From Rhodanobacter lindaniclasticus (GTDB lineage Bacteria; Pseudomonadota; Gammaproteobacteria; Xanthomonadales; Rhodanobacteraceae): a stretch of 36,613 bases of DNA. Where the stretch lies: NCBI RefSeq assembly GCF_004799035.1, contig NZ_MWIO01000009.1:1-36613 (forward strand). Reading direction: 5' to 3'. Each line of letters begins with the position of its first letter. The first letter of the stretch is position 1. The notes beneath the pieces are model-generated. The model ran no database searches. It was not told the origin of the DNA and saw only the letters and a program-made list of their open reading frames with translations. Of this stretch, positions 25,170 through 35,603 are shown one piece after another. A program made the position numbers and the translations under genes.

Positions 25170-26510
25170 ATGAAGCAATTCCTTGCATCCCTCCTGCTCG
25201 CCTTCGCGATCGCCGCTCCTGCCCATGCGCAGTTGCTGCAGTCGGCCGCGCCGGCGAACCAGTCGCTCGATCGCATCGTTGCGGTGGTGAACGACGACGT
25301 CATCCTGCAGAGCGAGCTGGACGACGCGGTGCGCACCATCCAGCAACAGTACGCCGGCCGCGGGCAGCTGCCGCCGATGGACGTGGTGAAACGGCAGGTG
25401 CTGAACCGGCTGATCCTGATGCGCCTGCAGGTGCAGCGCGCGCAGGACCAGGGCATCTCGGTATCCAACGCCGACATCGACCGCGCGGTCCAGGGCGTGG
25501 CGCAGCAGAACCGGCTCAGCCCCGAGCAGTTGCGCGCGGCGGTCGAGCAGCAGGGCGGCAGCTTCGCCGCGTTCCGCAAGGAACTGGGCGACCAGATCAC
25601 CGTGCAGCGGCTGCACCAGAACGTGGTGCAAAGCTCGGTCTCGGTGACCGACAGCGAGATCGACAACCTGCTCGACAGCCCCACCTACAAGGCCGGCGAA
25701 GTCCACCTGGCGCATATCCAGGTGAGCATCCCGGGCGGCGCGGACGCCGCCGCGATCCAGGCTGCCCAGGCCAAGGCAGAGCAGGCGGCAGCCGCGATCA
25801 ACGGCGGCATGGATTTCAGCGCCGCGGCGATCCGCTATTCCGACGCCTCCGACGCGCTGGAAGGCGGCGACCTCGGCTGGCGGCGCATGGACGAGATCCC
25901 GCCCGCCTTTGCCGACACGGTATCGGCGATGAAGGCGGGCCAGGTCAGCCAGATCCTGCGCGGCCCCACCGGCTTCCACATCCTCAAACTGGTCGACCAG
26001 CGCAAGGGCGACCGCAAGATCGTCACCGAATACCACGCACGGCAGATCCTGATCAAACCCAGCGAGTTGCTGACCGCGGCCCAGGCGCAGCAGAAGGCGC
26101 AGGACCTGTACCAGCGCATCGTCGACAAGCACGAGGATTTCGCCGCGCTGGCCAAGGAGTTCTCCAAGGACGACACCACCGCCAATATCGGTGGCGACAT
26201 GGGCTGGTTCCAGCCTGCCGCGTGGGGTGGGGCAATTGCCGCCAAGCTCGGCGAGCTGAAGGACGGCCAGGTGTCGGAACCGTTCCAGACCGAAGCCGGC
26301 TGGCACGTGCTGGAACGCCTCGGCACGCGCCAGAGCGACCAGACCGTGGAGATCGAACGCAACCAGGCGCGCCAGGCCATCGGCAATCGCAAGTCCGAAC
26401 AGGTTTACGACGATTTCCTGCGCGAACTGCGCTCCAACGCCTACATCGAGATCCTGGTGCCGGCGTTGCGCGAGCCGGACCCGGCCGGCGCCGCGCCCCA
26501 GGCCAGCTGA
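25170..26510 (+). CDS. surA: Periplasmic chaperone / peptidyl-prolyl isomerase SurA
   Basis: 446 residues: a signal peptide ending AAPAHA-Q (cut near residue 20), the N-terminal chaperone core starting RIVAVVNDDVILQSELDD, and two parvulin-type PPIase domains (about 175-275 with EGGDLGWRRMDEIPPAF and GFHILKLVD; about 285-385 with YHARQILIKPS, GGDMGWFQP and GWHVLERLG), then a short C-terminal helix. SurA escorts unfolded barrel proteins, LptD among them, to the BAM machine, so its place right after lptD (33 nt) is fitting. The tail EPDPAGAAPQAS is a little longer than in E. coli. Confidence 0.97.
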   Translation: MKQFLASLLLAFAIAAPAHAQLLQSAAPANQSLDRIVAVVNDDVILQSELDDAVRTIQQQYAGRGQLPPMDVVKRQVLNRLILMRLQVQRAQDQGISVSNADIDRAVQGVAQQNRLSPEQLRAAVEQQGGSFAAFRKELGDQITVQRLHQNVVQSSVSVTDSEIDNLLDSPTYKAGEVHLAHIQVSIPGGADAAAIQAAQAKAEQAAAAINGGMDFSAAAIRYSDASDALEGGDLGWRRMDEIPPAFADTVSAMKAGQVSQILRGPTGFHILKLVDQRKGDRKIVTEYHARQILIKPSELLTAAQAQQKAQDLYQRIVDKHEDFAALAKEFSKDDTTANIGGDMGWFQPAAWGGAIAAKLGELKDGQVSEPFQTEAGWHVLERLGTRQSDQTVEIERNQARQAIGNRKSEQVYDDFLRELRSNAYIEILVPALREPDPAGAAPQAS

Positions 26511-26515
26511 GCGCG

Positions 26516-27511
26516 ATGGCGCTCGTCCGGCTGGCCGTCACCGCCGGCGAGCCCGCCGGAGTGGGTCCCGAGCTGCTGGTGCGGCTGGCCGCGACGCCGC
26601 TGGCGGCAAGCCTGGTCGCGATCACCGACCGCCGCCTGCTCGAACGCGCGGCAAGGCGCTGCGGCGTCTCCATCGAGCTGATCGACGATGACGGTTCCCC
26701 GATCGACTCCCGCGCCGCCTGCACGCTGCGCGTGCGGCACGTACCGCTGGAAGCGGACGAGGTGCCGGGCCAACCCGACCCGCGCAACGCAAGCCATGTG
26801 CTGGCCACGCTGGCCGAAGCGGCCGACGGTTGCCTCGCCGGCCGCTACGCCGCGGTGGTCACCGCGCCGTTGCAGAAGTCCTCCATCAACGATGCCGGCA
26901 TCGCCTTCAGCGGACACACCGAGTTCTTCGCCCGGCGTGCCGGCGCCGAGGTGGTGATGATGCTGGCCAGCCCGCAGCTGCGCGTGGCGCTGGCCACCAC
27001 CCACCTGCCGCTGGCGGCCGTGCCCGCGGCGATCACGCCCGTGCTGCTGACCCGCGTGCTGCGCATCGTGGATGCCGAACTGCGCGGCAAGTTCGGTATC
27101 GACCAGCCACGCATTGCCGTGCTCGGGCTCAATCCGCATGCCGGCGAAGGTGGCCACCTGGGCCGGGAAGAAATCGACACGATGATCCCGGTGCTGGACG
27201 CCCTGCGTGGCGAGGGCATGCACTTGCTCGGTCCGCTGCCCGCCGACACCGCCTTCGTGCCGGCGCAACGCGCGCATTACGACGCGGTGCTGGCGATGTA
27301 CCACGACCAGGCCCTGCCGGTGCTGAAGAGCGAAGCGTTCGACCGCACCGTCAACCTCACCCTCGGCCTGCCCTTCATCCGCACCTCGGTCGACCACGGC
27401 ACCGCACTGGATCTGGCCGGCACCGGTCGCGCCGATCCGTCCAGCCTGATCGCCGCGGCCAGGCTCGCCCTGCTGCTGGTGGCACGCGGGCAGGAACAGC
27501 ACGGCCCATGA
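26516..27511 (+). CDS. pdxA: 4-hydroxythreonine-4-phosphate dehydrogenase
   Basis: 331 residues from ATG 26516, five nt after the surA stop. N-terminal AVTAGEPAGVGPEL is the PdxA signature. Metal ligands His163 (TTHLPL), His208 (LNPHAGEGGH) and His263 (YHDQALPVLK) match the three His of the family. The substrate-binding FSGHTEFFA (H134) and the C-terminal SVDHGTALDLAG are present. It oxidises 4-phosphohydroxy-L-threonine with NAD in the DXP-dependent pyridoxal phosphate route, in the cytosol. Its stop overlaps the ksgA start by 4 nt. A longer in-frame reading upstream is inside surA and can be ignored. Confidence 0.97.
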   Translation: MALVRLAVTAGEPAGVGPELLVRLAATPLAASLVAITDRRLLERAARRCGVSIELIDDDGSPIDSRAACTLRVRHVPLEADEVPGQPDPRNASHVLATLAEAADGCLAGRYAAVVTAPLQKSSINDAGIAFSGHTEFFARRAGAEVVMMLASPQLRVALATTHLPLAAVPAAITPVLLTRVLRIVDAELRGKFGIDQPRIAVLGLNPHAGEGGHLGREEIDTMIPVLDALRGEGMHLLGPLPADTAFVPAQRAHYDAVLAMYHDQALPVLKSEAFDRTVNLTLGLPFIRTSVDHGTALDLAGTGRADPSSLIAAARLALLLVARGQEQHGP

Positions 27512-28299
27512 ACGCACGCCCCAAAAAGAGCTTCGGTCAGCACTTCCTGCATGACCGCCTCTGCATCGAGCGCATCGTCGCGGCGATCGCCCCGCGTGAC
27601 GAAGACTTCCTGGTCGAGATCGGCCCGGGCGAAGGCGCCCTGACCCTGCCCTTGCTGGCCGCGGCGGGCAAGCTCACCGCCATCGAACTGGATACCGACC
27701 TGATCCCCGCGCTGCGTGCACGCGCCGCCACGGTCGGCGAGCTGCACATCGTGCACGCCGACGTGCTGAAGGTCGACTTCACCGCCATGGCGCACAGTCA
27801 CGGCGTGCCGCGACTGCGGCTGGCCGGCAACCTGCCCTACTACATCTCCAGCCCGATCCTGTTCCACTGCGTCGAGCACGCGGCGGCGATCGAGGACATG
27901 CATTTCATGCTGCAGAAGGAAGTCGTCGACCGGATGGCGGCCGCACCGGGCAGCAAGGTGTACGGCCGGCTGTCGGTGATGCTGCAGCTGGCGTGCCGGG
28001 TGGAGCCGCTGTTCGACGTGCCGCCGGAGTCGTTCCGCCCGCCGCCGAAGGTCGACTCCGCCGTGGTGCGCCTGCAGCCGCTGCCACCGGAAGAATTGCA
28101 CGACGCCGACCCGGCGCAACTCTACGCCGTGGTGAAGGCGGCCTTCGCGCAGCGACGCAAGACGTTGTCCAACGCGCTCAAGCAGGTGATGGACAGCGAC
28201 GCGATCCGCCGCGCCGACGTGGACCCGCGCGCGCGCGCCGAGACGCTGTCGCCGGCGGATTTCGTGCGCCTGGCCAAGGTCGTTCCGACGGCGCAATGA
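27508..28299 (+). CDS. rsmA: 16S rRNA dimethyladenosine transferase (RsmA/KsgA)
   Basis: 263 residues. N-terminal [14 protein letters not shown] motif [12 protein letters not shown] (36-46), acidic motif II IELD, and catalytic motif IV NLPYY (108-112) define the family. The C-terminal [14 protein letters not shown] and [12 protein letters not shown] bind rRNA. It puts two methyls on each of two adjacent adenines near the 3' end of 16S rRNA late in small-subunit assembly; loss gives kasugamycin resistance. ATG 27508 overlaps the pdxA stop (ATGA). Confidence 0.98.
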   Translation: MNARPKKSFGQHFLHDRLCIERIVAAIAPRDEDFLVEIGPGEGALTLPLLAAAGKLTAIELDTDLIPALRARAATVGELHIVHADVLKVDFTAMAHSHGVPRLRLAGNLPYYISSPILFHCVEHAAAIEDMHFMLQKEVVDRMAAAPGSKVYGRLSVMLQLACRVEPLFDVPPESFRPPPKVDSAVVRLQPLPPEELHDADPAQLYAVVKAAFAQRRKTLSNALKQVMDSDAIRRADVDPRARAETLSPADFVRLAKVVPTAQ

Positions 28300-28306
28300 A
28301 GCCATC

Positions 28307-28334
28307 GCGCCCGCGCCGCCCCATTGGCGGGCGC
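28307..28334. terminator. GC-rich hairpin between rsmA and apaG
   Basis: Perfect 8-bp arms GCGCCCGC / GCGGGCGC with a 12-nt loop, 8 nt after the rsmA stop and 6 nt before the TACAAT hexamer of apaG. The arms are identical to those of the hairpin at 22644-22680. No T-run. Confidence 0.35.
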
Positions 28335-28340
28335 AAGCCT

Positions 28341-28346
28341 TACAAT
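28341..28346 (+). promoter_or_regulatory. Candidate -10 of apaG-apaH
   Basis: TACAAT ends 6 nt before the apaG ATG (28353), where there is no ribosome site. It would give a leaderless message. The -35 region is inside the hairpin at 28307-28334 and shows no TTGACA-like hexamer. Confidence 0.45.
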
Positions 28347-28352
28347 CCGGGC

Positions 28353-28736
28353 ATGACCGAACAATCCCCCTACACGATCGACGTGCAGGTGCAAACCCGC
28401 TTCGTTCCCGACCAGTCCAGGCCCGGGGACAACCGTTACGTTTTCGCCTACACCATCACCTTGCGCAACGCCGGCCGTCTGCCCGCGCGCCTGCTCGCTC
28501 GCCGCTGGCAGATCACCGACGCGAACGGCAAGGTCGAGGAAGTGAGCGGCGACGGCGTGGTCGGCGAGCAGCCGTGGATGCGCCCCGGCGAGGATTTCGA
28601 ATACACCTCCGGCGCGGTGCTGGAAACGCCGGTGGGCATCATGGGCGGCAGCTACCAGATGCTCGCCGACGACGGCACCGAGTTCGAGGCGCCGATCCCC
28701 ACCTTCACCCTGTCCATCCCGCGTACGCTGCACTGA
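28353..28736 (+). CDS. apaG: ApaG family protein
   Basis: 127 residues, the standard size, covering the whole ApaG/DUF525 fold: [81 protein letters not shown]. It is a fibronectin-III-like beta sandwich of unknown biochemical role, widely linked to apaH. The long reading frame that runs into it from inside rsmA is not real; ATG 28353 is chosen because the domain begins right after it and a TACAAT hexamer lies 6 nt upstream. It is followed by apaH after 15 nt. Confidence 0.95.
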   Translation: MTEQSPYTIDVQVQTRFVPDQSRPGDNRYVFAYTITLRNAGRLPARLLARRWQITDANGKVEEVSGDGVVGEQPWMRPGEDFEYTSGAVLETPVGIMGGSYQMLADDGTEFEAPIPTFTLSIPRTLH

Positions 28737-28751
28737 TGGTCCGGGACTGAC

Positions 28752-29603
28752 ATGGCTACGTACGCCATCGGCGACGTGCAGGGCTGCTATCCCGAGTTGC
28801 AACGCCTGCTGGAGAAATTGCGCTTCGATCCCGCGCGCGACCAGCTGTGGTTCTGCGGCGATCTGGTCAACCGCGGCGGGCAGTCGCTAGAAACGCTGCG
28901 GCTGATCCACGACCTGCGCGACTCGTGCGTGATCACCCTGGGCAACCACGACCTCAGCCTGCTGGCGATCGCGCAGCGCAAGCCGGAGGCGCAGGCGCGG
29001 GTGAATCCCGAACTGCGCGAGGTGCTGTTCGCCGACGATGCGCCGGTGCTGTTCGAATGGCTGCGCTCGCAGAAGCTGATGCACCACGACGAGAAGCTCG
29101 ACTGGGCAATGGTGCATGCCGGCCTGGCGCCGGTGTGGACGCTGCGCCAGGCGCTGCGCGCCGCGCAGGATGTCGAGCGGGAGCTGTCCAGCCCGCGCCA
29201 CCCGCGCCTGCTGCGCAACCTGTTCGGCAACCGGCCCGCGCAGTGGTCGAGCCGGCTGCAGGGCCTGGATCGCTACCGCGCCACCATCAACACGATGACG
29301 CGCATGCGCTATTGCGACGTCAACGGGCGCATCGACTTCGACGCCAAGGGCATCCCCGGCACGCAGAAGCCCGGCCTGTACCCGTGGTTTGCGGTGCCCG
29401 GCATGCGGCGGCGCGACGTGCGCATCGTCTGCGGCCACTGGTCGGCGCTGGGCCGGTTCGACGGACTGGGCGTGCACGCGATCGACACCGGCTGCGTCTG
29501 GGGCGGCAAGCTCACCGCGTTGCAGCTGGACGGCGAGGAGCCGCGCCACATCACCGTCAACGCCGAGCCGCATCGCAAGCGGCCGCCGGGCGGCGAGGAC
29601 TGA
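28752..29603 (+). CDS. apaH: Bis(5'-nucleosyl)-tetraphosphatase, symmetrical
   Basis: 283 residues with the calcineurin-like metallophosphatase motifs in order: GDVQGCY (7-13), CGDLVNRGGQSL, LGNHDLSLLA, VHAGLAP and CGHWSALGR. It splits Ap4A symmetrically into two ADP in the cytoplasm and, in E. coli, also removes Np4 caps from RNA. In ApaH the first motif is GDxQGC rather than GDxHG, as seen here. It is last in the operon and converges on secA, 81 nt between stops. No T-run terminator is visible in that gap. Confidence 0.97.
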   Translation: MATYAIGDVQGCYPELQRLLEKLRFDPARDQLWFCGDLVNRGGQSLETLRLIHDLRDSCVITLGNHDLSLLAIAQRKPEAQARVNPELREVLFADDAPVLFEWLRSQKLMHHDEKLDWAMVHAGLAPVWTLRQALRAAQDVERELSSPRHPRLLRNLFGNRPAQWSSRLQGLDRYRATINTMTRMRYCDVNGRIDFDAKGIPGTQKPGLYPWFAVPGMRRRDVRIVCGHWSALGRFDGLGVHAIDTGCVWGGKLTALQLDGEEPRHITVNAEPHRKRPPGGED

Positions 29604-29684
29604 ACAGCGGATGGCGAGCGGAGCGGAGGGAGGGAAGGCTGCACTGCCACACCCCCACCCGCGGAGTTCACGCTTGCCCCGGGG

Positions 29685-32420
<2,736 letters not shown>

Positions 32421-32472
32421 CGATTTTCCGGTTGTGGGAACAAGACGCCCGCCATACACGCGAGCCAATCGA

Positions 32473-32488
32473 GCATGTTACTACATGC
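32473..32488. promoter_or_regulatory. Palindrome upstream of secA
   Basis: GCATGT-TACT-ACATGC, perfect 6-bp arms with 4 nt between, 52 nt before the secA start. Either an operator-like site or a small hairpin in the secA leader. I cannot tell which. Confidence 0.3.
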
Positions 32489-32523
32489 CCGGTGCGGCTC
32501 ACCCGGTCTTGCGGGATGGGCGT

Positions 32524-32548
32524 GCCGGCGCCACGCAGGAACGCCGGC
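32524..32548. terminator. GC-rich hairpin between the M23 peptidase gene and secA
   Basis: GCCGGCG and CGCCGGC arms (7 bp) with an 11-nt loop, about 55 nt after the peptidase stop. No T-run. Possible partial terminator between the two genes. Confidence 0.25.
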
Positions 32549-32602
32549 GAACCGTCAGGAGCTGGCGGCTGCCGGGGCCGGATTCAAGGGACCGGGGCGT
32601 CC

Positions 32603-33532
32603 CTAGCGGTGGCTGCGCGCGAACGCCAGCGGGTTGACCACGCGATTGTGGTACCAGACCTCGAAATGCACGTGCGAGCCGGTGGAGCGACCGGTGGACC
32701 CGGCCTGGGCTATCACGTCACCGACCTGCACATGCTGGCCGGGATGCACGTCCAGCTTGCTGTTGTGCGCGTAGCGGGTCATGTAGCCGTTGCCGTGGTC
32801 GATCTCGACCACGTTGCCGTAGCCGCGCCGCACGCCGGCAAAGGTCACCATGCCTTCGGCCACGGCGTGCACCGGCGTGCCGAACGGCGTGGCGATGTCG
32901 ATCCCGGTGTGCCGCGCCGACTGGCCGTCGAACGGGTCCGGGCGCACGCCGAAGTAGGAGGAGATGTAGCCGGGAACCGGCATGCCGGTCGGCTTCAGGT
33001 TCGATTCGATGCGCGCATCGAGCAACAGGCTCTGCAACGCCGACAACTGGGCTTGCTGGGTATTGAACTGTCCGGTGAGCCGGTCGATGCCGGCTTCCAG
33101 CGCAGGCGGCATGGCGTAGCCGGTGCTGCTGGTGTCCTCGACGCCACCCATCGCGGGCGGCTCGTCGAAGTCGAACTCGCCGCTGTCGAGCTTGCCCACC
33201 TGCACCAGGCGCTCGCCGAGAGCATTCAGGCGGGTCGATTGCGCCTGCAACTGGCCCAACTTGACCGCCAGTGCATCCAGGCTGCGCTGCGCATCGGCGC
33301 GCACGCTGCCGAGTTCGGTGTTCTGCTGGCGGATCTGCTGCTGCAGGTCGTGGATCTGGCTCAGCGCGCGGTCACGCGGGCTGGCGATGACCAAGGCGAG
33401 TGCGCCGCCCAGAGCGAGGCAGCCCAGCACGCCCAGCGACAACATCGAGAGCAGCTTCCAGCGCACGCGCCGGTTGGCCAGATCCAGGGTTTTCGGCAGC
33501 TTCCGGGCACGTGAGACGAGTATGATCTGCAT
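32603..33532 (-). CDS. M23-family (LytM-type) peptidoglycan peptidase or activator
   Basis: 309 residues from ATG 33532, which has GGAAAG close upstream; a second in-frame start at 33565 would overlap the divergent dciA gene. One TM helix (about 25-50) anchors it in the inner membrane. A periplasmic coiled coil (about 52-115, DLQQQIRQQNTELG ...) precedes the LytM domain (about 195-300). The zinc ligands H208 and D212 (RHTGID) and H289 in SHVHF, with H287, are all kept, so it could be an active endopeptidase rather than an EnvC/NlpD-type activator. Its place between ftsZ-lpxC and secA is common in this order of bacteria. Confidence 0.9.
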   Translation of the reverse strand: MQIILVSRARKLPKTLDLANRRVRWKLLSMLSLGVLGCLALGGALALVIASPRDRALSQIHDLQQQIRQQNTELGSVRADAQRSLDALAVKLGQLQAQSTRLNALGERLVQVGKLDSGEFDFDEPPAMGGVEDTSSTGYAMPPALEAGIDRLTGQFNTQQAQLSALQSLLLDARIESNLKPTGMPVPGYISSYFGVRPDPFDGQSARHTGIDIATPFGTPVHAVAEGMVTFAGVRRGYGNVVEIDHGNGYMTRYAHNSKLDVHPGQHVQVGDVIAQAGSTGRSTGSHVHFEVWYHNRVVNPLAFARSHR

Positions 33533-33559
33533 GTCTTTCCAAAATCGTATGTCGGCACC

Positions 33560-34039
33560 ATGCACCGCGCGGAACCCACCACCTCCCGCCGCCGCGACAA
33601 CGGACCGAAATCCCTTGCCGACTGCGGTTCCTTTGCGTCGCTGGCCCGAAAGGCCGACGCGCTGGAAGCGCTGGACCGCGCACTGCGCCAGACGTTGCCA
33701 TCGCCGCTGCGCGAACAGGTCAGATTCGCCAATCTGCGCAACAACCGCCTCGTCTTCCTGGCGTCTTCACCGGCTTGGGCATCACGCCTGCGCTTGATGC
33801 AGGCACAGATCCTTGCCTCCGCAAGCGCCGTCGGCGCCTGCGCCAGTTCAGTCACCGTGAAAGTGGCTCCCCAACCACCGGCCGCTACCGTGCCGGATCA
33901 GTCAAAACCGCTTTCGCCAGCCGCGGCCGCCCACCTCAGGGCTGCCGCTGCCTCGTCCACAGACCCCGAATGGCGGAATCTGTTCCTTCAGCTGGCGTCC
34001 TTCGCCGAAACCGCTGATTCCCCCGAGAACCCCTCGTAA
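33560..34039 (+). CDS. dciA: DciA-like (DUF721) DnaB-helicase operator
   Basis: 159 residues. The N-terminal half is a DUF721 fold: ALDRALRQTLPSPLREQVRFANLRNNRLVFLASSPAWASRLRLMQAQIL, ending in the usual L-R-x-x-x-x-Q-I-L helix. The rest is Ala/Pro-rich and poorly conserved. DciA proteins help load or operate the replicative helicase in bacteria that lack DnaC/DnaI. This gene lies at the ftsZ-lpxC ... secA junction, where DUF721 genes are often seen in gammaproteobacteria. ATG 33560 has no ribosome site; TATGAT at 33521-33526, inside the divergent peptidase gene, may be its -10. The identification rests on pattern memory. Confidence 0.75.
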   Translation: MHRAEPTTSRRRDNGPKSLADCGSFASLARKADALEALDRALRQTLPSPLREQVRFANLRNNRLVFLASSPAWASRLRLMQAQILASASAVGACASSVTVKVAPQPPAATVPDQSKPLSPAAAAHLRAAAASSTDPEWRNLFLQLASFAETADSPENPS

Positions 34040-34054
34040 CGGAAGGGCGTTCCT

Positions 34055-34075
34055 GCGAGACGCATCGCGTCTTGC
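34055..34075 (+). terminator. Hairpin after dciA
   Basis: GCGAGACGC / GCGTCTTGC, 9 bp with one G-U pair and an ATC loop, 15 nt after the dciA stop. The G-U pair exists only in the rightward RNA, so it fits a dciA transcript. No T-run follows. Confidence 0.45.
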
Positions 34076-34130
34076 CCCCGTGGCCGATGCCACGCGAGTT
34101 GGGTTTATACCACGTGAAGAGTTAATGAAA

Positions 34131-34150
34131 AGTCCCGCCAGCGCGGGGCT
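34131..34150. terminator. Second hairpin in the dciA-lpxC gap
   Basis: AGTCCCGC / GCGGGGCT, 8 bp around CAGC. It is fully paired (with one U-G) in rightward RNA, but only the leftward RNA has a T-run after it (ACTTTTCATT), where one pair is lost. It may back up either neighbour's terminator. Confidence 0.4.
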
Positions 34151-34183
34151 GTGACCCATCGCGCGCACCGAATGTGTCGCGGT

Positions 34184-34218
34184 CAACAAAAATGGCCGGA
34201 TCCTTCGATCCGGCCATT
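34184..34218 (-). terminator. Rho-independent terminator of lpxC
   Basis: Read leftwards: AATGGCCGGATC, loop GAAG, GATCCGGCCATT (12-bp perfect stem, 34191-34218), then TTTGTT, giving a run of five T at the stem end. It lies 42 nt past the lpxC stop. Confidence 0.88.
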
Positions 34219-34259
34219 CGGGTGGAGCGATGCCGGGACGACCGGCGTGGCGCCAGGCG

Positions 34260-35174
34260 TCAGATCGCCTGGGCCGGGTGTGCGTAGGAGATCGGCGACA
34301 CCGCCGGATCCTCGGGGTAGCTGACCTCTTCCCAGGCCGAGGCGTCGGCGATCAGGGCGCGCAGCAGTTTGTTGTTCAGTTCATGGCCCGACTTGTGCGC
34401 GTGATACGCGCCGATCAGGCTGTGGCCGAGCAGGTACAGGTCGCCGATCGCGTCGAGGATCTTGTGCTTGACGAACTCGTCCTCGTAACGCAGGCCGTCC
34501 TCGTTGAGCACGCGGTAGTCGTCCAGCACCACGGCGTTGTCCATCGAGCCGCCCAGCGCCAGGTTGTGCTCGCGCAGCATCTCGATGTCGCGCATGAAAC
34601 CGAAGGTGCGCGCGCGGCTGACTTCCTTGACGAAGGAGGTGGTGGAAAAGTCGATCTCGGCGCGCGAGGTGCGCTTGGAGATGATCGGGTGGTTGAAGTC
34701 GATCGAGAAGCCCACCTTGAAGCCCTCGAACGGCTCGAAGCTGGCCCACTTTTCGCCTTCCTGCACCTTGATCGGCTTCTTGATGCGGATGAAGCGCTTG
34801 GCCACCGGCTGTTCCTCGATGCCGGCGGACTGCAGCAGGAACACGAACGGTCCGGCGCTGCCATCCATGATCGGCACTTCCGGCGCCGACAGGTCGACGT
34901 AGGCATTGTCGATGCCCAGCCCGGCCATGGCCGACAACAGGTGTTCGACGGTGGCGACGCGGACCTCGCCATTCATCAGCGTGGTGGAGAGCCGAGTGTC
35001 GCCGACGTTGTCCTGGCGTGCACGAATGTCCACCGGCGGATCGAGATCCGTCCGACGGAACACGATGCCCGTGTTCGGCGCGGCAGGACGCAAAGTCATG
35101 TAGACCTTGTCACCCGTGTGCAAGCCGACACCGGTCGCCCGGATGACGTTTTTGAGCGTACGCTGCTTGATCAT
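34260..35174 (-). CDS. lpxC: UDP-3-O-acyl-N-acetylglucosamine deacetylase
   Basis: 304 residues, the usual length. From ATG 35174 ([19 protein letters not shown]). Zinc ligands H78 (TVEHLLSA), H237 and D241 (HKILD), and the catalytic His264 in SGHEL all fall one residue before their E. coli numbers. It performs the committed step of lipid A synthesis in the cytosol. An in-frame start at 35249 would add 25 residues with no similarity. No clear ribosome site. Transcribed in the same direction as ftsZ but separated by 429 nt with its own likely promoter. The FtsH-degradation tail of the E. coli enzyme is not obvious: this one ends SYAHPAQAI. Confidence 0.97.
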   Translation of the reverse strand: MIKQRTLKNVIRATGVGLHTGDKVYMTLRPAAPNTGIVFRRTDLDPPVDIRARQDNVGDTRLSTTLMNGEVRVATVEHLLSAMAGLGIDNAYVDLSAPEVPIMDGSAGPFVFLLQSAGIEEQPVAKRFIRIKKPIKVQEGEKWASFEPFEGFKVGFSIDFNHPIISKRTSRAEIDFSTTSFVKEVSRARTFGFMRDIEMLREHNLALGGSMDNAVVLDDYRVLNEDGLRYEDEFVKHKILDAIGDLYLLGHSLIGAYHAHKSGHELNNKLLRALIADASAWEEVSYPEDPAVSPISYAHPAQAI

Positions 35175-35215
35175 TAGTGTTGGGACCCGTGGAGGCAGCA
35201 GCCAATCAGGAGCGG

Positions 35216-35244
35216 ATGCTAACACAGTTTTAACCTGAGATAAA
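35216..35244 (-). promoter_or_regulatory. Candidate lpxC promoter
   Basis: Leftwards: TTTATC (35244-35239), 17 nt, TAGCAT (35221-35216), about 41 nt before the lpxC start. It lies in the only AT-rich stretch of this gap (roughly 35216-35300). Confidence 0.45.
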
Positions 35245-35268
35245 AGCAAACCGTACCGTACAGTCTGA

Positions 35269-35412
35269 TTAAGCCTTCATCTTTCTTTCATCCTTGGGAA
35301 CTGGCGCACATTTGGCCCTCGCCAGCGCCCGAAAACGGGGCGACGCCCGGACCTGGGACGGGAATCCGGTCCGGGACATCGCCTGACCGCCGCGGCGACA
35401 ATCCGCGGCCAT
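35269..35412 (-). CDS. Possible small basic protein between ftsZ and lpxC
   Basis: 47 residues, [16 protein letters not shown]..., ending DERKMKA. The start ATG 35412 is preceded by AGGAGGA at an 8-nt spacer, one of the best ribosome sites in the window. The peptide is strongly basic (about a dozen Arg/Lys) with two Cys and no hydrophobic helix. It lies in the ftsZ-to-lpxC direction and ends just before the lpxC promoter. I recognise no family. It could be a true small gene or a chance frame; the hairpin at 35339-35383 lies inside it and might instead be the ftsZ terminator. Confidence 0.4.
   Translation of the reverse strand: MAADCRRGGQAMSRTGFPSQVRASPRFRALARAKCAPVPKDERKMKA
35339..35383. terminator. 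Long GC-rich hairpin downstream of ftsZ
   Basis: CCCGGACC / GGTCCGGG (8 bp perfect, 35346-35353 with 35368-35375), extended after a small internal loop by GGCGA / TCGCC. In the leftward direction it is followed by CCCCGTTTTCGGG, so a T4 run occurs 4-8 nt after it. It could end the ftsZ transcript some 220 nt after the stop. Confidence 0.35.
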
Positions 35413-35603
35413 GGCCGGCGTCCTCCTGGCGCACGGCATCAGCTTGTCATCCGATCACCATGGCCGCCGCCATCACCACACCACGCGGCATCAGCCGCGG
35501 GCATTGGGGGCAACTCACGCCAGGCGGCTGATCGCGGCGCAATGGAGTGACTGACAGGCAGGACAAGTGATCGTTCAATGTTTCAACGTCTGCGCAACCC
35601 TCC

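Larger units (their letters stand above)
35175..35603. other. ftsZ-lpxC intergenic region (429 nt)
   Basis: The longest stretch without a recognised gene. From right to left it holds: no good terminator right after ftsZ, a strong ribosome site and a 47-residue frame (35269-35412), a long imperfect hairpin inside that frame (35339-35383), an AT-rich segment with the lpxC promoter, and the lpxC leader. No family-level similarity is recognised in the part from 35430 to 35603. Confidence 0.6.

Noticed and set aside
22743..26306. Antisense open frame of 1187 codons covering most of lptD and surA
   Set aside because: Low-complexity His/Arg/Gly/Val-rich translation with no domain, running across two well-supported genes; a by-product of strong GC bias at codon third positions.
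32603..33532. The gene before secA as a secM equivalent
   Set aside because: It encodes a full M23 peptidase with zinc ligands and no arrest-like C-terminus.
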